Below are positions 36,037-44,651 of a stretch of 64,000 bases of DNA, piece after piece. The DNA comes from Bordetella ansorpii (GTDB lineage: Bacteria; Pseudomonadota; Gammaproteobacteria; Burkholderiales; Burkholderiaceae_B). The notes under the pieces are model-generated. The model was given only the letters and a program-made list of their open reading frames with translations, was not told where the DNA came from and did no database searches. Where the stretch lies: positions 868,001-932,000 of the forward strand of contig NZ_FKIF01000006.1 in assembly GCF_900078705.1 (NCBI RefSeq), read 5' to 3'. Every line of letters begins with the position of its first letter. Position 1 is the stretch's first letter. The position numbers and the translations under genes are program-made.

Positions 36037-36327
36037 TCAGCGCGCACGGCTGTCCGCCGAGTGCTGCTCGGCGTATTCGGGATCGGACGTGCTCTCGAAG
36101 CTGCGCTCGGCGGCCCAGGCATCGAGGTCGGCCACGGCGTACATGACGCGGCGGCCGAACTTGCGGAACTTGGGGCCGCCACCCAGCACGCGCTGCTTTT
36201 CCAGCGTGCGCGGCGACAGCCGCAGGTAGTCGGCAGCCTCGTCGTTGGTGAGATAACGCTGCGGCTGTGCAGCAGCGGCCGGGGTAGCTGCGGGTGCGGC
36301 GGCAGGCCGCAAGGGAGCAGGACGCAT
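36037..36327 (-). CDS. AlpA/excisionase-type helix-turn-helix protein
   Basis: 96 residues; the ATG at 36327 (MRPAPLRPAAAPAATPAAAA) is chosen because GGAGG sits 8 nt upstream. After an Ala/Pro-rich leader comes RYLTNDEAADYLRLSPRTLE, KQRVLGGGPKFRKFGRRVMY and DLDAWAAERSF, the MerR-like winged helix of AlpA/Xis proteins. A role in excision or in control of repA is likely. Confidence 0.85.
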   Translation of the reverse strand: MRPAPLRPAAAPAATPAAAAQPQRYLTNDEAADYLRLSPRTLEKQRVLGGGPKFRKFGRRVMYAVADLDAWAAERSFESTSDPEYAEQHSADSRAR

Positions 36328-36410
36328 GGTGAGAACCTCCATCGGTTGCAGGGCTCCGGCCACACAGCGCAACCGGATGGAGGCAGTCTCAGAAAACGAA
36401 GCGCTCCTGC

Positions 36411-37172
36411 TCAGGGTCGTTTTGCGTCCTCTTCAAAACGACCCTTCTCAAGCGGCGCAAGCTGTGCTAGGCGGCGATAGCCGCCGCGCATCAGCGCATC
36501 GCCGCGCCGCACCAGGCGGCGCACCTTGGAGCGCAGGCCGCCGTCGCTGTACCAGCCGGCCGCGGCGTCCGCACCGAACAAGCCCTCGGCCACGTCGCGC
36601 AAGGACGCGCCCGCCAGGGTGGCGTCGAGCGCCTGCAGGGTGTGCAGCTCCAGCAGCGCCGCAGGGGGCGGTCGGGGGCGAGCCATCGGCGCTGGCGTGT
36701 CAGGCACGTGGGTGGCCCCACGGCCACGGTAGGCATGGGCCACGGCCATGCCGTCCTCAAGGCCAGGCGCCAGCGCATAGCGCTGGCAAAGGCCGGGGCT
36801 GCGCGCGATCAGCGCCAGGCCCTTGCCGTCGTGGAGCAGTTGCTTGTGGCCGGGAATGCGCCAAAACGCGAACGGCTCGGCATCCGGTGGCGGATCGGCA
36901 TCGGGGTGAAGCTGCACCACGGCCTCATGGCCGGGGAGCCAGGCCGGATGCGCGTCACGCGCGTCCAAGGCCGGGTCTTCCAGCAGACGCAGGCCCCAGC
37001 GATGCGCAGCCTCATGCATTGCTTGTGCTTGGCGATGACGGCGCAGCCAGTCGAGCCGGTAGTCGGGATGGCGACGCAGGTACTCCCAGGCCAGTGCGAG
37101 CGTGTCCAGGCACAGGACGTAGAGGTAGGCGGCGGTCGGATACCAGTGCGCGAAGTGGTGCGGCTCGGCCAT
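36411..37172 (-). CDS. DUF2285-family protein
   Basis: 253 residues with no membrane segment. The N-terminal DUF6499-like part (FAHWYPTAAYLYVLCLDTLA, LAWEYLRRHPDYRLDW) and C-terminal DUF2285 (ASLRDVAEGLFGADAAAGWY, GGLRSKVRRLVRRGDALMRG) are typical of a putative DNA-binding regulator found with AlpA in ICEs. A GGAG lies 9 nt before the ATG. Confidence 0.82.
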   Translation of the reverse strand: MAEPHHFAHWYPTAAYLYVLCLDTLALAWEYLRRHPDYRLDWLRRHRQAQAMHEAAHRWGLRLLEDPALDARDAHPAWLPGHEAVVQLHPDADPPPDAEPFAFWRIPGHKQLLHDGKGLALIARSPGLCQRYALAPGLEDGMAVAHAYRGRGATHVPDTPAPMARPRPPPAALLELHTLQALDATLAGASLRDVAEGLFGADAAAGWYSDGGLRSKVRRLVRRGDALMRGGYRRLAQLAPLEKGRFEEDAKRP

Positions 37173-37514
37173 GACGCAAGCTCCCGTAGAGCAGGACGGC
37201 CGTCACCGGTTTCACACGCAAACGTCACCGCATCAAACTTGCATCCAATCGTGAATAAGCTGGTAGATTGGTAACTTGCGTGTCAAGACGAAATGCATCG
37301 GATGGGTTGCATGGATCGTCTGAATGCGACGGTGGCGCGCGAGGACATACGCGCCTCCTGCGATATCCACCGTGCCCGATGCCACGGCCGGCATCATGAC
37401 CGATTGCGCCACGATGGCACCGATTTGGTGCGATAGTGCGGACTAAGACCGGACGGGTCTGGAGCAAGACCGAAATAGTCTCAATGCGCCCGGCTTGGCC
37501 TGGGCGCGAACGGC
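37173..37514. other. 342-bp intergenic region with small palindromes
   Basis: No gene seen. It holds short inverted repeats: GATGCC-N6-GGCATC (about 37378-37395), GCACC-N5-GGTGC (about 37420-37434) and two AGACC/GGTCT-type pairs near 37445-37485. A minus-strand TTGACA (37281-37286) may be the -35 of the DUF2285 gene, but no good -10 follows. Probably the control region of the flanking genes. Confidence 0.4.
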
Positions 37515-37862
37515 TCAATCGAGGATGGAGCCGTTCTCCTGGGCCAGCCGCAGGTACTCCGACAACGGGCGCACCGCCCGGAAATACCGGTCCCGCATCA
37601 CGGGCTGTTTGCTCGGCCCGACGATGGATGCGAGGTCGGACAGCTTGATCTCGCCTAGCTCGGGCATGCCGATCCCCAAGTCGATCAGGCCATGGGCCGT
37701 ATCGCCGTCGGCGGGGTCGAGCGACACCAACAGCCAGGTGGCGTGTGCATCCGGCGTGAACAGCCGCACCACGGGCAGCGGGTCGATGACCCGGCCAGCG
37801 GCGCGGGCTTGGCCGTGTTCCAGCAACAGCCTGCGCTCGTCCTCGGTGATGAGCTGGTTCAT
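37515..37862 (-). CDS. DUF2958-family protein, copy 1
   Basis: 115 residues from MNQLITEDERRLLLEHGQAR. The core PVVRLFTPDAHATWLLVSLD and LIDLGIGMPELGEIKLSDLA matches DUF2958, which is common on plasmids and ICEs and of unknown function. A paralogue is encoded at 58390-58740 in the same element (shared LFTPDA-ATWLL, DLG-GMPELG). Confidence 0.85.
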   Translation of the reverse strand: MNQLITEDERRLLLEHGQARAAGRVIDPLPVVRLFTPDAHATWLLVSLDPADGDTAHGLIDLGIGMPELGEIKLSDLASIVGPSKQPVMRDRYFRAVRPLSEYLRLAQENGSILD

Positions 37863-38015
37863 GGGCGTCCCCTCATTCGCACAAAACCGCCGAAGCGTGA
37901 AAGCGCAAAACCGCATTGGCGGGTTTGTGGAAAGGCACGGATGCGGCTTTGCGCTTCTGTGAGAAGCCGCAGATACGGATTTCCGTAAAAGCACAAAAGC
38001 GGCAGGCAGGCATAG

Positions 38016-38044
38016 TTGAACACTATAGATTGTAGCCCTATAGG
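38016..38044 (+). promoter_or_regulatory. sigma70-type promoter of the XRE gene
   Basis: TTGAAC (38016-38021), 17-bp spacer, TATAGG (38039-38044). The start codon follows about 40 bp after the -10. The AT-rich palindromic surroundings (CTATAG-N9-CTATAG) could be an autoregulatory operator. Confidence 0.6.
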
Positions 38045-38085
38045 GCGCAATCGGCTGTCATCTTGGATTTTGGGGAGATCCAGGG

Positions 38086-38379
38086 TTGGCAGCGAAACAT
38101 ACATTGTCGGAGGCACTAAAGACCATCAGGAAAGCGCGTGGATTGAGCCAGGAGGCGTTCTCCGACGTGTCCAGCCGCACCTACATGAGCACGCTGGAGC
38201 GCGACCTCAAAAGCCCCACCCTGAACAAGCTGGCCGAGCTGTGCGAGGTCATGGAGGTGCACCCGCTCACGCTGCTGACGCTGGCCTATGCCGGCGACGA
38301 CCTGCAGCAGGTTGATCAGCTTCTGGTGCAGGTGCGCCAGGAGTTGGAGACTGTGGCGAAGAAGAGTGACACGCCATAG
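38086..38379 (+). CDS. XRE-family helix-turn-helix regulator
   Basis: 97 residues beginning with a TTG (38086) that has GGGGAG 8 nt upstream. LSEALKTIRKARGLSQEAFS, SSRTYMSTLERDLKSPTLNK and LAELCEVMEVHPLTLL form a complete Cro/C1-type domain. It is one of few rightward backbone genes and probably a repressor of its own or of neighbouring ICE genes. Confidence 0.9.
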   Translation: MAAKHTLSEALKTIRKARGLSQEAFSDVSSRTYMSTLERDLKSPTLNKLAELCEVMEVHPLTLLTLAYAGDDLQQVDQLLVQVRQELETVAKKSDTP

Positions 38380-38398
38380 CGTGCGACGTTGCTGGCGT

Positions 38399-38460
38399 GG
38401 CCGATCCGGCTCAGCCGGTTCGGGGACTGCAGGGGCGCCAAGCATCGCGCGGCGGGGATA
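38399..38460 (+). repeat. about 60-bp direct repeat, copy 1
   Basis: Shares GATCCGGC, GCCGGTTCGG, GGGGCGCCAAGC and CGCGCGGCGGGGAT, in the same order and spacing, with 39625-39685. It lies just after the XRE gene. The rest of the 38380-38743 gap has no gene; it includes the 18-mer repeat at 38483-38500 described with the 130-bp repeats. Confidence 0.65.
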
Positions 38461-38482
38461 GGCCACAGGGCTTTCCCCAGGA

Positions 38483-38516
38483 GGCAAGCGAAGCGCGCAG
38501 CGCCGCAGGCGCGAAG
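38483..38516 (+). repeat. 18-mer repeat GGCAAGCGAAGCGCGCAG with flank, one of four copies
   Basis: The 18-mer recurs at 57895-57912, 58926-58943 and, with one change, 59624-59641. The copy here matches the 58926 copy over 34 positions with about four differences. Role unknown; all copies lie in non-coding gaps between small conserved backbone genes. Confidence 0.6.
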
Positions 38517-38743
38517 GCGTGAGGGATTGCAGCCGGATGGCCGTGACGGCGAAGTCGGCACGGGGCGCAGCCCGTAAAGCCCGGCGGTGCAACGCACCGA
38601 CACGCCCGGCCACCGCTTGCGGCGGGCAACTCAACACATGCGAAAGCCGCTCGACACGGCGCAGCCTTGGCGATGGTGTTGCCTCCTTGAAGTGCCGCGA
38701 AGGCAGCACAGCGCCCCGCCACGTGGGCGGGGCGCTGTGGCGG

Positions 38744-39058
38744 TCACGCCGCCTGGGGCTTGCTGCGCGACCAGATCAGGTCGTGCGTGCCGTCCTCGCC
38801 TTCGATCAGGCGGGCATAGACCGTGGCCGGGAACGAAGGATCGTCAAGGGTCACGGAGATGTACTCCCGCCCGGCCTCGCTGGTCTTCTTCCACGCCGCG
38901 CCGATATCGTGGCTGGCGGCCTGCAGGCGAAAGTCCGGGGCCTTCTCGTTGTCCCCCTTGTCGTTGGGCACCAGCTTGACCTTGACGTTGAGCGTCAGGG
39001 TGCGAAGCGTGCCGGTGTAGCCGTCTTTGTCTGCGGTGAAGCTGCCGATGTTGGCCAT
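38744..39058 (-). CDS. DUF736-family protein
   Basis: 104 residues from MANIGSFTADKDGYTGTLRT. LNVKVKLVPNDKGDNEKAPD, FRLQAASHDIGAAWKKTSEA and REYISVTLDDPSFPATVYAR are the DUF736 signature. The family is frequent on conjugative elements, with unknown function. AAAAGGAG precedes the ATG. Confidence 0.9.
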   Translation of the reverse strand: MANIGSFTADKDGYTGTLRTLTLNVKVKLVPNDKGDNEKAPDFRLQAASHDIGAAWKKTSEAGREYISVTLDDPSFPATVYARLIEGEDGTHDLIWSRSKPQAA

Positions 39059-39624
39059 GATGAAACTCCTTTTGGTGGAACAAGGTTCGCGCCCATCGCG
39101 TCCTTGTTGTGATCCGGCCGGCGGGGGACGGGCGGGCTGCACCGCTTGCGGTCGAAACGCAGTGGAGAGCCGGGAGGCGAAAAGAATTTGCTGCGCGAGG
39201 AAGCCGCGCAGCGGCGGGGAAATTGTTTTCGCTGGACGGTTGCAGCCATGAAGCCCGAGGCGCAGCCGCGCCCCCGCCAGGATTCACAACAACACAAGGA
39301 CGCCTTGGGCCGAACCGCACCGAAAAGAGACAGGGCCGACTCGGCATCCCCGCACGAAGGCTGCACCGGCTCGCCCACTGACGCGGGCCGGGTCAACCAC
39401 CCGACGACAAGCGAGAACGCCCCGGCCGCACCTTGCGGCGCCGGTCTTGAGGCGTGGCGTGGAAGCTCCATGGCGATGCCGGGCGGGATGTCCGTGAACC
39501 GTCCTTCGTGACGTGATGGGCGAGAACCGCCAGCGTTGAGGACGGCACGCATTCGTACAACCTGCCGCAGTAAGCGCCAGCGTGTTCGCCAGCGCCTCGT
39601 CCATCGTGGCGGGGCGTTGGCCGG
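39059..39624. other. non-coding gap with a perfect 8-bp hairpin
   Basis: No reliable gene in this stretch; open frames on both strands lack family features. It holds GCTGCGCG-N7-CGCGCAGC near 39192-39214 and the DUF736 leader. It may be what remains after loss of the 5' part of the helicase gene that follows. Confidence 0.4.
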
Positions 39625-39685
39625 GTCGATCCGGCATCGCCGGTTCGGCGGTATTTGAGGGGCGCCAAGCTCGCGCGGCGGGGAT
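39625..39685 (+). repeat. about 60-bp direct repeat, copy 2, at helicase junction
   Basis: Second copy of the repeat at 38399-38460. Helicase-like coding sequence starts exactly where the repeat ends (TGTCCGACGCAGTGCTGG follows), which suggests the deletion or fusion endpoint lies at the repeat. Confidence 0.65.
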
Positions 39686-40418
39686 GTCCGACGCAGTGCT
39701 GGAACACATGCGCACGCGCTACCGTGTCGATGCACATTGGCTCCCCAACCGACAATCCGCGCAAACCTTGGCGGACCAGGCTACTGCGTGGGGCCGCATG
39801 GCGGGACCGGCCGACAGCAAGACGTGGGTGGGGTTGCCGTTGGCCGTGCACCGGCGCTGCGACAAGCCGATGCACGGACTGGCCAACCGCATCGCCTACG
39901 ACGGTGCGATGGTGTACGGCACCATCGCACCGCGAGCCGACAAGGAAACCCCCGCCCGACTGCCTACGGGGTGGATTCACGCCAGTGGAACATCCGACGG
40001 GAACTGGGTGCCGGCTGAAGGAAAAGCCCTGCGGGCGCTGCTGGCCTTGCTTCATGAGGACGGAGTGAATGCAGCCGACATTTCGGTCATCACGCCCTTC
40101 AAGAATGTCCTGGAGAACCTCAAACGCTTGCTCGGCGACACGATGGTTTCCGGAACCATCCACACCATGCAGGGAAAGGAAGCGCCGGTTGTCATCATGG
40201 TGTTGGGCGGAAATACCGACGGTCCCGGCGCACGCGACTGGGCGGTCTCGGAGCCCAACCTGCTGAACGTGGCGGCAACGCGGGCGAAGCGGCGCTTCTA
40301 TGTGATCGGCGACCGCAACGACTGGCAGAACCGCGCTCTGTTTTGTGATGTCATGGATCTCTTGCCGCTCCAGCGTCTTCCCGAACATGAAGCCGTGGCG
40401 ATGACTCAACCTCAATAA
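39684..40418 (+). pseudogene. superfamily 1 DNA helicase, C-terminal fragment
   Basis: About 244 residues from MSDAVLEHMRTRYRVDAHWL. It contains the C-terminal helicase motifs: VPAEGKALRALLALLHEDGV, ISVITPFKNVLENLKRLL, IHTMQGKEAPVVIMVLGG and NVAATRAKRRFYVIGDRNDW (motifs IV-VI of AAA_12/UvrD-like helicases). Walker A and B regions are absent, so the protein cannot hydrolyse ATP alone. The 5' end is lost at the direct repeat. A terminator follows. Confidence 0.78.
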
Positions 40419-40512
40419 TTGTGCAGGCTGAGACCGTGCATGCACAGGTCATACTGGCGGCAAGCCTTGACTTCCCTGCAACTACCGAGTGTGCCGCCCG
40501 GCCACCTCCTGA

Positions 40513-40645
40513 CACTGGCCCTGGACGGGCCAGTGCCCGAAGGCATTGCGCAATGCAGCAATGCCTTCGACACCGGGCGCGGCCACCGCCGCGCCCGGAT
40601 TTTTGAAGCTCACCGCGCCTAGGGCGAAACGACCTAGGCGCGGTG
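40513..40645. other. array of four perfect hairpins
   Basis: Four inverted repeats without mismatch lie one after another: 40513-40535 (9-bp stem), 40538-40569 (11-bp stem), 40573-40598 (11-bp stem, CACC loop) and 40611-40645 (13-bp stem, 9-nt loop). Only the third has a T-tract. They fill the gap between the helicase fragment and the small leftward gene. Confidence 0.75.
40573..40605 (+). terminator. rho-independent terminator after helicase fragment
   Basis: CCGGGCGCGGC, CACC loop, GCCGCGCCCGG and then ATTTTTG. A strong intrinsic terminator for rightward transcription. Confidence 0.85.
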
Positions 40646-40655
40646 CTGACGATGG

Positions 40656-40868
40656 TTATTCCTTTGTCTCAATGATCCACCACACGGCCCGCGCTAAGGC
40701 ACGGCCCGTGATGGGATGAATGTCGGTGAGATCGGCTCGGGCCATCCAGCCCGAGGGCGGACGGTAACCGCGCACATCGCCCTCGCCGTGCCAGCGGCGG
40801 GCGCGTACCGTGCCGGGCGCGTAGACCGCCGCCATGCGCGGGCCACTGGTGATGTTGATGGTGGGCAT
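40656..40868 (-). CDS. small conserved hypothetical protein
   Basis: 70 residues from MPTINITSGPRMAAVYAPGT, preceded by a CAGGGAGCC ribosome site. Contains ADLTDIHPITGRALARAVWW near the C-terminus. No family recognised with certainty; the compact, non-repetitive sequence and good start suggest a real gene of the backbone. Confidence 0.6.
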   Translation of the reverse strand: MPTINITSGPRMAAVYAPGTVRARRWHGEGDVRGYRPPSGWMARADLTDIHPITGRALARAVWWIIETKE

Positions 40869-40984
40869 GGTTCGGCTCCCTGCGGCAAAGCGCTCCGGCC
40901 TTGGCCCGGGCGCTTGCCTGCGGCATGGGTCAGGCGGCCAATGCCTCGGCAGGTTCATGCATCACGGTGGCTATTCTGGGCAAT

Positions 40985-41068
40985 TAAAGTCGTAAACACC
41001 CACCCAGCATCCATGCGGCTGTTCGCAATGCCCAGCCAGGCCGCTGCCTATCTAAAGTCGTAAACACC
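40985..41068 (+). repeat. 16-bp direct repeat at the left border of cargo 2
   Basis: TAAAGTCGTAAACACC occurs at 40985-41000 and again at 41053-41068, 68 bp apart. It lies in the 255-bp gap between the backbone hypothetical gene and the first cargo gene. It could be a regulator site or an insertion footprint. Confidence 0.6.
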
Positions 41069-41123
41069 AGCGTGGACTGCCCTCTCAATGAATGAGGTAG
41101 CTGAGGCCGGAGATGGTGCGGCC

Positions 41124-42176
41124 TCACGACTTCAGCTCATACCATGCGACGCCGCTCCCATCCACGGTGCACCCTACGGCGCTTTCCGCGATGAAGTAAT
41201 TCATACAGGCCACGGCCTCGCCCGTGGCGAGACTCAGTTGCTGCCCGTCCTGCTCATCGATGGCACGGTGGAACAAGGCGGGGAACACGTCCACGATGCG
41301 CTGCGGCCCGCCCGTCAGCGACTGGCGCAGCCGTTCCAGCGCCCGCTCCTGACCGGCGCGCAGCGAGCCCAGGCGTTCGTGCAGCCCGTAGAAGGGTTCA
41401 TTGTGCGAGGGCAGCACCAGCACATCGGCGGGCACTTCCCGCGCCAGCTTGTCCAGCGACTCGAACCACTCCTTGAGCGGATTGGCCTGCGGCTCGGTGG
41501 CGAACACCGACACGTTCGACGAGATGCGCGGCAGCACCTGGTCGCCCGCAACCAGCAGTTTCAGGCCGGGGCAGTACAGGCAGGCATGCTCCGGCGAATG
41601 GCCGCCGGTGGTGATGACCCGCCAGGCGTGCGCGCCCAACTGCAGCAGGTCGCCATCCTGCAGGCGCCGGAAGCTCTCGGGCAGCGCATGGATGTGCTTG
41701 CCGAAGCTGCCGAAGCGGCTGCGGTAGCCCTCGATGGCTGCCTCCGACCAGCCCGCGCGGCGGTGGAACAGCACGCCGTCGGGCGGCGCCTCGCGGTTCG
41801 TGTCGGCGTGCATCACGCGGCAGCTCAGGTATTCCAGGCGGCTCATGTGCAGCGGCACGCCAGCGCGGCGCGTGAACCAGCCTGCCAGCCCGATGTGGTC
41901 GGGGTGCATGTGCGTGGTGTACACGCCCTGCAGCGGTCGCGCCAGCGGCCCCTCACCCATCAGCGCCAGCCAGTCGGCCACGGTGGTGGGGTTGTTCAGG
42001 CCGGTGTCCACCAGCACCCAGCCATCGTGCGTGTCGATGGCCCAGACGTTGATGTGGTCGAGCCGGAACGGCATGGACAGCCGGATCCAGCGCACGCCGG
42101 GGGCGACCTCGACCGTGTGGTGCGACGCCGGGGGCTCGAAGGGGTAGGTCAGCGCGGGGGTGTCTGGCTTCGTCAT
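41124..42176 (-). CDS. metallo-beta-lactamase-fold hydrolase
   Basis: 350 residues. All metal ligands of the glyoxalase II-like group are present: THMHPDHIG (His-x-His-x-Asp-His), GGHSPEHACLYC, LLVAGDQVLPRISSN and a late PSHNEPFYG. A C-terminal region of the type seen in the BLACT/LACTB2-like group follows. It is the last gene of the 12-gene leftward run. It could hydrolyse a thioester (CoA or glutathione) produced by the pathway; the substrate is inferred only from context. Confidence 0.9.
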   Translation of the reverse strand: MTKPDTPALTYPFEPPASHHTVEVAPGVRWIRLSMPFRLDHINVWAIDTHDGWVLVDTGLNNPTTVADWLALMGEGPLARPLQGVYTTHMHPDHIGLAGWFTRRAGVPLHMSRLEYLSCRVMHADTNREAPPDGVLFHRRAGWSEAAIEGYRSRFGSFGKHIHALPESFRRLQDGDLLQLGAHAWRVITTGGHSPEHACLYCPGLKLLVAGDQVLPRISSNVSVFATEPQANPLKEWFESLDKLAREVPADVLVLPSHNEPFYGLHERLGSLRAGQERALERLRQSLTGGPQRIVDVFPALFHRAIDEQDGQQLSLATGEAVACMNYFIAESAVGCTVDGSGVAWYELKS

Positions 42177-42185
42177 CGCATCAGG

Positions 42186-43019
42186 TTATATGCCAGTGAG
42201 CCCGCCCGTGCACAGCAGGGTCTGGCCGCTCACGTAGTCGGACTCGGGAATGCAGAACAGGTAGGCCGCGCCGGCGGCCTCCTCGGGCGTGCCGGCCCGG
42301 CCCAGCGGAATGTTCCGCTCCATCGCTGCCATCAGGTCCGGGTTCACGCCCACCTTGATCTCGCGTCCCTCGACCTGGATGGCGGCGTCGGAATCGGCGG
42401 TGGCCTCGGTCATGCGGGTGCGGATGAGGCCGTAGGCCACGCAATTGACCGTGGTGTTCAGGCGCCCCCACTCCTTGGCCAGCGCCATGGTCAGGCCCAC
42501 GATGCCCGCCTTGGCGGCGGAGTAGTTGACCTGCCCCGCATTGCCGAAGACGCCCGAGACCGAGGAGACGTTGACCACCTTGCGCACCACACGGCGGCCG
42601 GCCTCGGCGTCGGCCCGGCTCAGCGCGCGGACCACCGGCTGCGCCGCGCGCAGGATGCGGAACGGCGCGGTCAGGTGCACGTCGATCATCGCGTCCCACT
42701 GCGCGTCGCTCATCTTCTGGATGACGTTGTCCCAGGTGTAGCCCGCGTTGTTGATGAGGATGTCCAGCCCGCCAAACGCGCCGGTGGCCGTGCCGATCAG
42801 CCGGTCGGCGAAACCGGCTTCGGCCACGCTGCCGCAGCAGGCCACCGCCTCGCCGCCCAGCGCGATGATCTCCTCGCGCACGGCCATGGCGGGTTCGTCG
42901 TCGAGGTCGTTGAGGACGAGCCGGGCCCCTTCGCCCGCGAGCTTGAGGGCCATCGCCCGGCCAATACCCCGGCCCGAGCCGGTGACCACGGCCACCTTGC
43001 CGCGCAGTTTTTCCGACAT
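42186..43019 (-). CDS. short-chain dehydrogenase/reductase
   Basis: 277-residue SDR. TGSGRGIG binds the cofactor, LINNAGYTWD, Ser in NVSSVSGVFGNAGQVN and YSAAKAG complete the active site. LNDLDDEPAM with Asp at the end of beta-2 suggests NAD preference. Close to hydroxyacyl-CoA dehydrogenases of the FabG/HSD17B type; probably oxidises a 3-hydroxyacyl-CoA. It lies 16 bp after the CoA ligase. Confidence 0.9.
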   Translation of the reverse strand: MSEKLRGKVAVVTGSGRGIGRAMALKLAGEGARLVLNDLDDEPAMAVREEIIALGGEAVACCGSVAEAGFADRLIGTATGAFGGLDILINNAGYTWDNVIQKMSDAQWDAMIDVHLTAPFRILRAAQPVVRALSRADAEAGRRVVRKVVNVSSVSGVFGNAGQVNYSAAKAGIVGLTMALAKEWGRLNTTVNCVAYGLIRTRMTEATADSDAAIQVEGREIKVGVNPDLMAAMERNIPLGRAGTPEEAAGAAYLFCIPESDYVSGQTLLCTGGLTGI

Positions 43020-43035
43020 GGTGTGCTCCTCCTGT

Positions 43036-44640
43036 TTACCGGGCGGGTGCCGCCTCGGCGTCGTAGGCGCCGGCGCTGCCTTGCTGGCGCAGGACGGCGC
43101 GCTGGATCTTGCCGGTCGCCGTCTTGGGCAGGCTGTCCATCTGGCGCAGGTAGCGCGGCTTGGCGAAGCGTGGCAGTTGGGCGCTGGCCTGGCGGACGAT
43201 GTCCGCCATGTCCAGCGCCGCTCCCTCGCTGGGCACCAGGGCGAGCATCACCTCGTCCTCCCCGCCCGCGCCCTGCGCCGGAACGGCGTAGGCCGCCACT
43301 TCATGGACGCCGGGCAACTGGCCCACCACGACCTCGACCTCGGTGGCCGAGATGTTCTCGCCCCGGCGGCGGATGCAGTCCTTGATGCGGTCCACGAAGG
43401 TGATAAGCCCCTGTTCGTCCCGCGTGCCTGCATCGCCCGTGTGGAACCAGAGGTTGCGCCAGGCCTCGACCGTTTTCGCCGGGACGTTCAGGTAGCCCGC
43501 CATGAAGCCGAAGGGCACCTTGGGCCGCACCAGGATTTCGCCCACTTGCCCGGCCAGCACCGGCACATCGGTCTCGGGGTCGGCGATGCAGATCTCGAAA
43601 CGGTCCTCGTGCGCCCAGCCGGCCGCGTTCGGCGCAGCGTGCCCGATGCGCCCCCAGATGGGAATGCCGACCTCGGTCATGCCGAACCCAGACAGCACGT
43701 CCTTCACGCCGAAGCGCTCGCGGAACACGGCCTCGTGCTGGGCCGGGTTGGGCGCGCTCAGGCTGGCGCGCAGGCGGTGGTCGCGGTCCTGCTCCGTGGG
43801 CGGCTGGTTGATGACGAACATGGCCGTCGTGCCCAGGTGGTTGGTCAGCGTGGCGCCGCTGCGGCGGATGTCGGCCAGCCAAGTGCTGGCGCTGAACCGC
43901 TGCTTGAGGAAGGCCGGTATGCCCGCCAGCACCGTCGCCCCCAGTTGCATGAACAGACCGTTGGCATGGAACAGGGGCAGGCAAATGTAGTACTTGTCGG
44001 CCTCGGTGATCTCCAGGCTGCGTATCGCCCCCAGCCCGAGCAGGGCGCAGTGGCAGTGCGGCATCAGCACGCCCTTACTGGGCCCGGTAGTGCCGGAGGT
44101 GTACATGATGCAGAAGATGTCCTCGGGCCGGGGCGCGGGGCCTTCCCACGGCGCGCAGGCGCTGCTGTCCATCCAGGCCACCTGCCGCCAGCGTTCGGGC
44201 ACGGCGGCGGGCGCGTCGCCCACCACGACCAGGGTGCGCAGGTGGGGCAGCTCATCCGCCAGGCTGGCGACGTGCTCGACCAGCGCGGAGTCCACCACGA
44301 TGGTGGCCAGTTGGCAATCGTTCAACTGGTGGCGGAGGAAGGAGGAACGCAGCTCGGTGTTGAGCATCACCGCCGTGGCCCGCAGGTAGCCGATGCCGAA
44401 CGTGGTCGCCACCATGGCGCAGCTGTTGGACATGAAGACGCCAACGCGCTCTTCGGGCTGCACGCCCAGTTGGTGGTGCAGGAAGCTCGCAAACCGCTGG
44501 CTGCTGGTGAACGCCTGCCCCACGGTGAAGGCGATGCCCTGGCTGTCCTCCAGCCAGGGCGCTGCGGGGCGGCTGGCGGCCCATTCGCGCAGGGCATCGG
44601 TCAGCGTGCATGCGTGGGGTTCGTGGATGCGGCTGTACAT
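43036..44640 (-). CDS. acyl-CoA synthetase (AMP-forming)
   Basis: 534 residues. Motifs: IMYTSGTTGPSKGVLMPHCH, GFGMTEVGIPIWGR, FHTGDAGTRDEQGLITFVDR, IKDCIRRRGENISATEVEVV and catalytic Lys in LPKTATGKIQRAVLR. Similar in style to crotonobetaine/carnitine-CoA ligases and other CaiC-like enzymes. It is the second CoA ligase of the same operon, which suggests two acids are activated or one acid and a later free-acid intermediate. Confidence 0.92.
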   Translation of the reverse strand: MYSRIHEPHACTLTDALREWAASRPAAPWLEDSQGIAFTVGQAFTSSQRFASFLHHQLGVQPEERVGVFMSNSCAMVATTFGIGYLRATAVMLNTELRSSFLRHQLNDCQLATIVVDSALVEHVASLADELPHLRTLVVVGDAPAAVPERWRQVAWMDSSACAPWEGPAPRPEDIFCIMYTSGTTGPSKGVLMPHCHCALLGLGAIRSLEITEADKYYICLPLFHANGLFMQLGATVLAGIPAFLKQRFSASTWLADIRRSGATLTNHLGTTAMFVINQPPTEQDRDHRLRASLSAPNPAQHEAVFRERFGVKDVLSGFGMTEVGIPIWGRIGHAAPNAAGWAHEDRFEICIADPETDVPVLAGQVGEILVRPKVPFGFMAGYLNVPAKTVEAWRNLWFHTGDAGTRDEQGLITFVDRIKDCIRRRGENISATEVEVVVGQLPGVHEVAAYAVPAQGAGGEDEVMLALVPSEGAALDMADIVRQASAQLPRFAKPRYLRQMDSLPKTATGKIQRAVLRQQGSAGAYDAEAAPAR

Positions 44641-44651
44641 GGCCTTCTCTT

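Noticed and set aside
40538-40645. All hairpins as transcription terminators
   Set aside because: Only the stem at 40573-40598 is followed by a T-tract; the others lack one on either strand.
41088-43385. 765-codon plus-strand frame
   Set aside because: Opposite the MBL, SDR and ligase genes, which have complete catalytic motifs; composition typical of an antisense frame in high-GC DNA.
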